Shown piece after piece: positions 1-64,000 of a DNA stretch of 64,000 nucleotides. The DNA is from Amorphochlora amoebiformis (lineage: Eukaryota; Cercozoa; Chlorarachniophyceae). Position 1 is the stretch's first letter, and the number at the start of each line of letters is the position of its first letter. Under the pieces are notes generated by a model. It did no database searches and was not told the DNA's origin. It saw only the letters and a list, made by a program, of their open reading frames with translations. The stretch is taken from assembly GCA_054601695.1 (NCBI GenBank), contig BAAHQB010000079.1, positions 1 to 64,000 on the forward strand, given 5' to 3'. The position numbers and the translations under genes are program-made.

Positions 1-148
1 ACAATAATAATAATACTAATGATAATAATAATAATAATAATTATAATAATAATAACGATAACAACAATAATAATAATGATAATAATAATGATAATAATAA
101 TACTAGTAATAATAATAATACATATATATTATATATATATATATTATA

Positions 149-225
<77 letters not shown>

Positions 226-245
226 GAATAATAATAATAATAATA
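1..245. repeat. (AAT)n / (TA)n microsatellite
   Basis: Imperfect trinucleotide AAT/ATA repeat with a TA patch at 120-165; no coding signal. Confidence 0.9.
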
Positions 246-251
246 GTGATG

Positions 252-312
<61 letters not shown>

Positions 313-316
313 TTAC

Positions 317-354
<38 letters not shown>

Positions 355-383
355 ATGCTGTATGTATTAATGCAGACACACAA

Positions 384-438
<55 letters not shown>

Positions 439-519
439 GTATATACATGTATGCTTGTGTATTTATATTTTTATACACACACACATTCACACATACACAC
501 ACACACACTATATATATAT

Positions 520-588
<69 letters not shown>

Positions 589-705
589 GGTGTATCCATA
601 TAAATAATCTACACATGATATACGTTTAACCCCAACAACAAACACACAACAACAAACACACACACACACACACACACCACACACACACACACAACAAACA
701 CACAC
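246..705. repeat. (TA)n and (CA)n arrays grading into (CG)n
   Basis: Blocks of TA then CA leading into the CG tract. Typical of the microsatellite filling most introns of this window. Confidence 0.9.
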
Positions 706-795
706 ACGCGCGCGCGCGCGCGCGCGCGCGCGCGCGCGCGCGCGCGCGCGCGCGCGCGCGCGCGCGCGCGCGCGCGCGCGCGCGCGCGCGCGCGC

Positions 796-827
<32 letters not shown>

Positions 828-1515
828 GCGCGCGCGCGCGCGCGCGCGCGCGCGCGCGCGCGCGCGCGCGCGCGCGCGCGCGCACACACACCCCCACGCG
901 CGCGCGCGCGCGCGCGCCCGCGCGCGCGCGCGCGCGCGCGCGCGCGCGCGCGCGCGCGCGCGCGCGCGCGCGCGCGCGCGCGCGCGCGCGCGCGCGCGCG
1001 CGCGCGCGCGCGCGCGCACGCCAAGCGCGCGCGCGCGCGCGCGCGCGCGCGCGCGCGCGCGCGCGCGCGCGCGCGCGCGCGCGCGCGCAACACGACACCA
1101 GCCCCCCCCACACGACACGCGCGCGCGCGCGCGCGCGCGCGCGCGCGCGCGCGCGCGCGCGCGCGCGCGCGCGCGCGCGCGCGCGCGCGCGCGCGCGCGC
1201 GCGCGCGCGCACGCGCGCGCGCGCGCGCGCGCGCCGCGCGCACACGCGCGCGCGCGCGCGCGCGCGCGCGCGCGCGCGCGCACGCACACCGCACGCGCGC
1301 GCGCGCGCGCGCGCGCGCGCGCGCGCGCGCGCGCGCGCGCGCGCGCGCGCGCGCGCGCGCGCGCGCGCGCGCGCGCGCGCGCGCGCGCGCGCGCGCGCGC
1401 GCGCGCGCGCGCGCGCGCGCGCGCGCGCGCGCGCGCGCGCGCGCGCGCGCGCGCGCGCGCGCGCGCGCGCGCGCGCGCGCGCGCGCGCGCGCGCGCGCGC
1501 GCGCGCGCGCACGCA

Positions 1516-1546
<31 letters not shown>

Positions 1547-1565
1547 CGCGCGCGCGCGCGCGCGC
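706..1565. repeat. About 860 bp of (CG)n with short CA interruptions
   Basis: Nearly continuous CGCGCG. Arg/Ala-repeat open frames over it are not genes. Alternating purine-pyrimidine of this length is strongly Z-DNA-prone. Confidence 0.95.
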
Positions 1566-1661
1566 ATATATATATGTATATATATATATTATATATATAT
1601 TATATGTGCATATGTAGTGCGTGTATGTATGTATATAAATGATAACACAATGAATTTTCAG

Positions 1662-1728
1662 GGGGGATAGTCATGCGATAATTCTTCGCCGAAATTTTGG
1701 TAACGGCCCTAATGCTGTGCACCCGCAG
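1662..1728 (+). CDS. Gene 1 candidate 5' exon
   Basis: Good acceptor (aattttcag) and donor gtattc. One frame is open: [20 protein letters not shown]. It ends phase 0, matching the next candidate at 2872. Confidence 0.5.
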
Positions 1729-1868
1729 GTATTCATATTTGATATGTGTACACATGGATGTAAGAGATATATATAATGCTGTATACTCACAGTTTTCATA
1801 TTTAATATGTGACGGTGTGTATATTTATGTATATAATAAATATAATATATGTATATATATATATGTGG

Positions 1869-1906
<38 letters not shown>

Positions 1907-1927
1907 TTATTTATAAGTACAAATATA

Positions 1928-2056
<129 letters not shown>

Positions 2057-2087
2057 CTGTATATATTTACATACATTTTGCATATGG

Positions 2088-2122
<35 letters not shown>

Positions 2123-2220
2123 ATATATATACCTATATATATATACACACCTACATATATTTACATACATTTTACATATGGAAATATATATATATATATA
2201 TATGTACAATATATATATAT

Positions 2221-2254
<34 letters not shown>

Positions 2255-2309
2255 ACGCATAATATATATATATTTATATATATAATATATATGTATATAT
2301 ATATATATA

Positions 2310-2390
<81 letters not shown>

Positions 2391-2491
2391 GCGGAAATGC
2401 AAACAAATACACACGCACACACACACACAGACACACACACACACACACAGACACACACACACACATATATATATATATGTATTCATGTATC

Positions 2492-2533
<42 letters not shown>

Positions 2534-2534
2534 C

Positions 2535-2598
<64 letters not shown>

Positions 2599-2602
2599 AA
2601 CT

Positions 2603-2636
<34 letters not shown>

Positions 2637-2683
2637 CATATACATACAAATTTATTATATAAATATGTAATATATATATTTAT

Positions 2684-2742
<59 letters not shown>

Positions 2743-2768
2743 TTTACATTATATATATATATATTATA

Positions 2769-2807
<39 letters not shown>

Positions 2808-2871
2808 TAATATAACATACCACATGTCTTGCATACATATACAAACTTACACATACATAACACATATTTAG

Positions 2872-2949
2872 TGCGGAGAAGAGAGCACCCTGATATCTGG
2901 AGCCTGTCGCCACTCCACAGGCTATCCATCCCTCAAACCCAACACAACA
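2872..2949 (+). CDS. Gene 1 candidate 5' exon
   Basis: 26 codons starting CGEESTLISGACRHSTGYPS, acceptor atttag, donor gtatat. A second frame is also open, and the link to 4583 is not resolved. The unique sequence at 2950-3079 may hold a further exon. Confidence 0.45.
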
Positions 2950-3079
2950 GTATATTTTCACCTAATTTACACCCAAAGCCGACCCCAAACCCGTTTCAAC
3001 CGGCAATCAAAACCGTACTGTATGCTGAACGCGAATTATGTAACCCTAGATCTCGACGTGGCATTGTGATAATCTTCAG

Positions 3080-3091
3080 ATACATTCGGAT
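3080..3091 (+). CDS. Gene 1 possible 12-nt microexon
   Basis: Strong flanking signals (aatcttcag and gtgagt) enclose only four codons (IHSD in phase 0). Confidence 0.25.
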
Positions 3092-3118
3092 GTGAGTAAA
3101 TATCTATTTGTAATGATA

Positions 3119-3169
<51 letters not shown>

Positions 3170-3236
3170 TGCAAAATATACATGTAAATTGTACATTGTA
3201 TATATATATGTATGTATATAGTACATAAATATATAA

Positions 3237-3272
<36 letters not shown>

Positions 3273-3346
3273 TTGTATATATATATGTATGTATATATTA
3301 CACACACATATATATATATATATATATATGTGTATATATTATACAT

Positions 3347-3501
<155 letters not shown>

Positions 3502-3537
3502 TGATGTTTTGAATATATGCATATCTATACATACACA

Positions 3538-3574
<37 letters not shown>

Positions 3575-3577
3575 ATA

Positions 3578-3667
<90 letters not shown>

Positions 3668-3795
3668 TTATTTATATATGCATATATATTAGAAGCAGCC
3701 GAAGAAAGTCTTTTTGACCACAAGGCTCGACCCTAATCATAACCCTCACCTAACCCTAACCCAACTATCACCTTAACCGAACCTTACTTTTATAC

Positions 3796-3909
<114 letters not shown>

Positions 3910-3917
3910 CACACACA

Positions 3918-3957
<40 letters not shown>

Positions 3958-3984
3958 TATATGCATATTAGATATTCATACACA

Positions 3985-4030
<46 letters not shown>

Positions 4031-4174
4031 TATATTATATAATATGTTTACATACACATTACATATTTTATGTTTATATATATATATACATATATAAATA
4101 TTTATATCCTATCCTTAACTCGAAGCTTAAACCCTTACTCGAATCAAACCATTATATCACCGCCTCTCTTTCAG

Positions 4175-4187
4175 GCTTGGAATGCTT
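4175..4187 (+). CDS. Gene 1 possible 13-nt microexon
   Basis: A strong pyrimidine-rich acceptor (cctctctttcag) is followed 13 nt later by gtaata. Its phase fits the exon at 4583 only if it is entered after one codon base. Confidence 0.25.
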
Positions 4188-4188
4188 G

Positions 4189-4226
<38 letters not shown>

Positions 4227-4294
4227 GAGATATATACTTATACATATGTGTAAACACGTATGTATATACATTTATACTGACATGTATATTTATG

Positions 4295-4345
<51 letters not shown>

Positions 4346-4448
4346 CATACATACATATATAATGTTGATGTATAGTATTGATGTATAATGTTGATGTATA
4401 TGAATATCTAATACATATATGTAATATCTATATATATAATATATGCAT

Positions 4449-4482
<34 letters not shown>

Positions 4483-4582
4483 ATATATATATATACATAT
4501 ATGTATATATATATATAAATATATATATATAGGAATACACACATACACATGCATATATGTACATAATCTACATCTAATACAG

Positions 4583-34099
<29,517 letters not shown>

Positions 34100-34204
34100 A
34101 TAGGGAGGGGTATGGATGTATATAGATTATTTGAATAGGTAAGTGTGTGTATATGTACTTGTGCGCATATTATGGTTTTATCTTGGATATATAAATGTAT
34201 GTAT

Positions 34205-34236
<32 letters not shown>

Positions 34237-34282
34237 GTATATGGGTATATATATAAATTAGGTTTCATCATGCATGCGTGTA

Positions 34283-34319
<37 letters not shown>

Positions 34320-34358
34320 AATACACACACATATATACATATATATATATATACATAG

Positions 34359-34407
<49 letters not shown>

Positions 34408-34408
34408 G

Positions 34409-34489
<81 letters not shown>

Positions 34490-34542
34490 TGTATCTATTG
34501 TACGTTTTGACAAATCATGTATCCATATTTGTATAAACAATT

Positions 34543-34595
<53 letters not shown>

Positions 34596-34611
34596 TTATA
34601 TATATATATTA

Positions 34612-34664
<53 letters not shown>

Positions 34665-34703
34665 TACTTAGATATGTTTATGTTTGTATAGAGACAGTAA
34701 CAC

Positions 34704-34746
<43 letters not shown>

Positions 34747-34987
34747 TAATATATATATATCCATATATATATATATGTATATATATATGTATATATATAA
34801 ATGAATATATATATCTATATATATATATGTACATTTATATATATATTATATATGTATATAATATATATATGTATAGATGTATATATATGGTATAGACACA
34901 TATGTACATATCTGTTATGTCTCTATACATAATACACCCAGATATCATGTTGTGTAGTATGTTCACCCATTTACATGCATATTATAG
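34100..34987. repeat. TA/CA microsatellite between genes 1 and 2
   Basis: Short unique sequence to 34175, then TA repeat. No exon or promoter is recognised. Confidence 0.6.
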
Positions 34988-49687
<14,700 letters not shown>

Positions 49688-50340
49688 CGACGAACCGCTG
49701 AGGAGTATGGGCTCGGGCTAGTTCTGTGTAGCTATTGGAATCGACGAGTCAGAAAACACATTCATAAGATCACTGATCTAGACATCGCCATAGCTGTATC
49801 TAACCAGTGTGTCACCGTGCAATAACGGTTATCATCTGCCGCTGCCGCTGAGGCTGCGGCATGCATGCGCACTGCTAGTGCAATCTCTAGAATCTAGACA
49901 AATTAAGACAATAATTAGTGAGTTGTCCGATCGAGGCATCATCGCGTACTCATATAAAACCTAGAAAACTAGATAAATCTTCAAACATAAATCTAGTGAC
50001 TATAATTAACTTCACACTTGAAAATTATCAACTTGAATCTACCGAGTCATCCAGTCATACAATCATGATATGATACTAAAATTCATCATGGGTATCATCC
50101 TAGGTCTGTATTTACCACTTAATCTATTGAACTCAAATTCATTACCGTGATGCTTATCCCAGATACTAGAGATAGGCGGATATCTTGTCTGTACCTGCGA
50201 TGGCGTTCTGCGGTACTGTAGCTGATAATCACGTAACTAGTGCAATTATGTCAAGTTATGATCATAGCACGTGCAGTGCATATGTGTGGCCGCGTATACC
50301 CGCTAGCTATGAGTAGCTCAGTATATAATTGATATCGTCT
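49688..50340. other. Complex non-repetitive spacer
   Basis: About 650 bp with balanced composition between convergent genes. No convincing exon, tRNA or rRNA is seen. Short palindromic stretches (for example ctgccgctgccgctgaggctgc) and TCTAGA-rich segments suggest a decayed element. Confidence 0.4.
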
Positions 50341-50354
50341 AGTCATCTGAAGAC

Positions 50355-51167
<813 letters not shown>

Positions 51168-51269
51168 CTTGTGTGCCTATATATGTGTATGGATATACGT
51201 ATATACATATATACATACATATGCATGTATATATATATATTGCATATATATTATATAAATACATATATG

Positions 51270-51300
<31 letters not shown>

Positions 51301-51436
51301 GTATACATGTACACAACATAAATATAGATATTTCTTTATATGTGTATAACTATATATATATATATACCTTTATATACATATATCAATATATTCTCACAAC
51401 ATATATATATATATATATAAATATGTATAATATATA

Positions 51437-51537
<101 letters not shown>

Positions 51538-51752
51538 GCGTAAGAGTATACAATACACACGTTGCTTCTGGAGAGCCGGTTCGCATCGCAGGGTTAGGGT
51601 TAGAAAAGTCGATAATCTGATTAGGGTGTAGTATATTTCAAAATAATATCAGAATACATACCTGTATAAAAATATGTAAATAAGTACATATTTTATATAT
51701 ACATGTTTATTTATATATTAGTATATATCTACATACATATATATATTATATG

Positions 51753-51804
<52 letters not shown>

Positions 51805-52042
51805 GTATATATACCTAACATCATTCATACGTGTATGTATATGTATATAAATAAACAAATGTGGGGTGAGCGGCAATTTCTCCCATTTAAAACTTGAGCA
51901 AAGTAGTTGAATCCTTGCCAGTGACTAATTCCTGCTCTGCTTCGATTGATACCACAACTCTGATCAAGACTATATATGTATATATATATATTTATTGTTA
52001 ACCAAAGTATAAATAGTATAAATAGTATGAGAGGACGCAGCC

Positions 52043-52337
52043 TGATGAGTAGACATCGATAGCATGTAGAAACATAGCCCATGGGGATACTAGAGATTCG
52101 GAGATTGCTGGAGATTGACTTTCCCGGTACTAGCCGGTACTACCGGGTACTACTTAGCAGTTGCGGGTTTCAGTCTGTTGGGTAACAAGGCGGCACGCGA
52201 TATGTCACGCTAAGAAAGTATATATTCTCGGACTCCTCCCAGTTTGTTCTAAGTTAATGATATTCCCACTGGCAGAACTTAAACCGGTCAATCAACAATG
52301 GGCTACCAGTGTTGTACCCGTTCGCTGCGCTTGCAAC

Positions 52338-52340
<3 letters not shown>
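52043..52340. repeat. Interspersed complex repeat, copy 1
   Basis: Shares GGAGATTGCTGGAGATT, CCGGTAxTACCGGGTA and TATGTCACGCTAAG-type motifs in the same order with 54340-54690, and is equally rich in short CCGGTA palindromes. Confidence 0.5.
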
Positions 52341-52382
<42 letters not shown>

Positions 52383-52614
52383 TCAAGATATCGAAATACG
52401 TAAAATCTTCTTTAATATATACTAGTATAAAAAATTATGTATATTTATATGTTTACAACTATATATATTTCGATGTGTATTTATATGTGTAAACATAAAA
52501 CAGTACACACATATTTGGATTCCATGAGACGTGAGACGTGAACAAGCACATTTGTATACATACATACATATATTACATGTATATATAAATATATATATGT
52601 ATATATATATATAT

Positions 52615-63772
<11,158 letters not shown>

Positions 63773-63813
63773 CTAATAAACACCATTTACATTGAATATT
63801 TGACTCAAGTTAT

Positions 63814-63852
<39 letters not shown>

Positions 63853-63876
63853 CACACTTAATTTAAATATTTTTAG

Positions 63877-63913
<37 letters not shown>

Positions 63914-63948
63914 GTGTGTGTATACAAGTATGTAAATAATCATATATT

Positions 63949-63980
<32 letters not shown>

Positions 63981-64000
63981 TGTATAATATATATATATAT

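Noticed and set aside
508-1567. Three long Arg/Ala/Cys/Val repeat open frames on the minus strand
   Set aside because: Pure translations of (CG)n and (CA)n; no splice signals or non-repeat residues.

Overview
This is a eukaryotic nuclear window. About nine tenths of it is simple-sequence DNA: (TA)n and (CA)n everywhere, an ~860 bp (CG)n tract, (AAT)n, CT/GA-rich tracts and many tracts of canonical or decayed telomeric repeat (CCCTAA/TTAGGG). Most long open frames are poly-Tyr/Ile, His/Thr or Arg/Ala translations of microsatellites and are not genes. Real coding sequence lies in short islands, usually 20-170 bp, bounded by AG and GT. When islands are joined at those sites the frame stays open over long chains. 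I read three intron-dense genes this way. All exon calls are made by eye, without transcript evidence.

Region 1 (about 1.66-34.1 kb, + strand): gene 1. Thirty-nine consecutive islands from 4583 to 25382 keep one frame (2371 coding bases). After an unresolved junction, eleven more (26590-34099) run to a stop. The protein has many NxS/T sequons and scattered Cys, as in a secreted or surface protein. I do not recognise the family.

Region 2 (about 35-49.7 kb, + strand): gene 2, another unrecognised Cys/sequon-containing protein. Its last part, fourteen islands from 41144 to a stop at 49687, is phase-consistent. Several introns consist largely of degenerate telomeric repeat, including one of 1.26 kb (41844-43105) and one of 42 nt (36414-36455).

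Region 3 (about 49.7-52.6 kb): complex non-coding sequence between convergent genes, plus a weak set of minus-strand exon candidates.

Region 4 (52615-63772, - strand, continuing beyond the right edge): a RecQ DNA helicase, the only confidently identified gene. Nineteen exons of 32-135 nt total 1311 nt (436 codons plus stop). They carry the DEAH box, TATAT motif, motifs V and VI, a Cys4 zinc site with the spacing of human RECQ1, and a winged-helix region. Eighteen GT-AG introns make up 88 percent of the span. The ATP-binding P-loop exons lie outside the window.

The exon-intron style and TTAGGG-type repeats suggest an intron-rich protist, alga or other eukaryote with TTAGGG telomeres. The species cannot be named from sequence alone. 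The main biological interest is that introns, branch-point-like motifs and many splice sites are built from microsatellite and telomeric repeat, and that partial copies of exon ends lie in neighbouring introns, including decayed copies of the RecQ motif-V exon.
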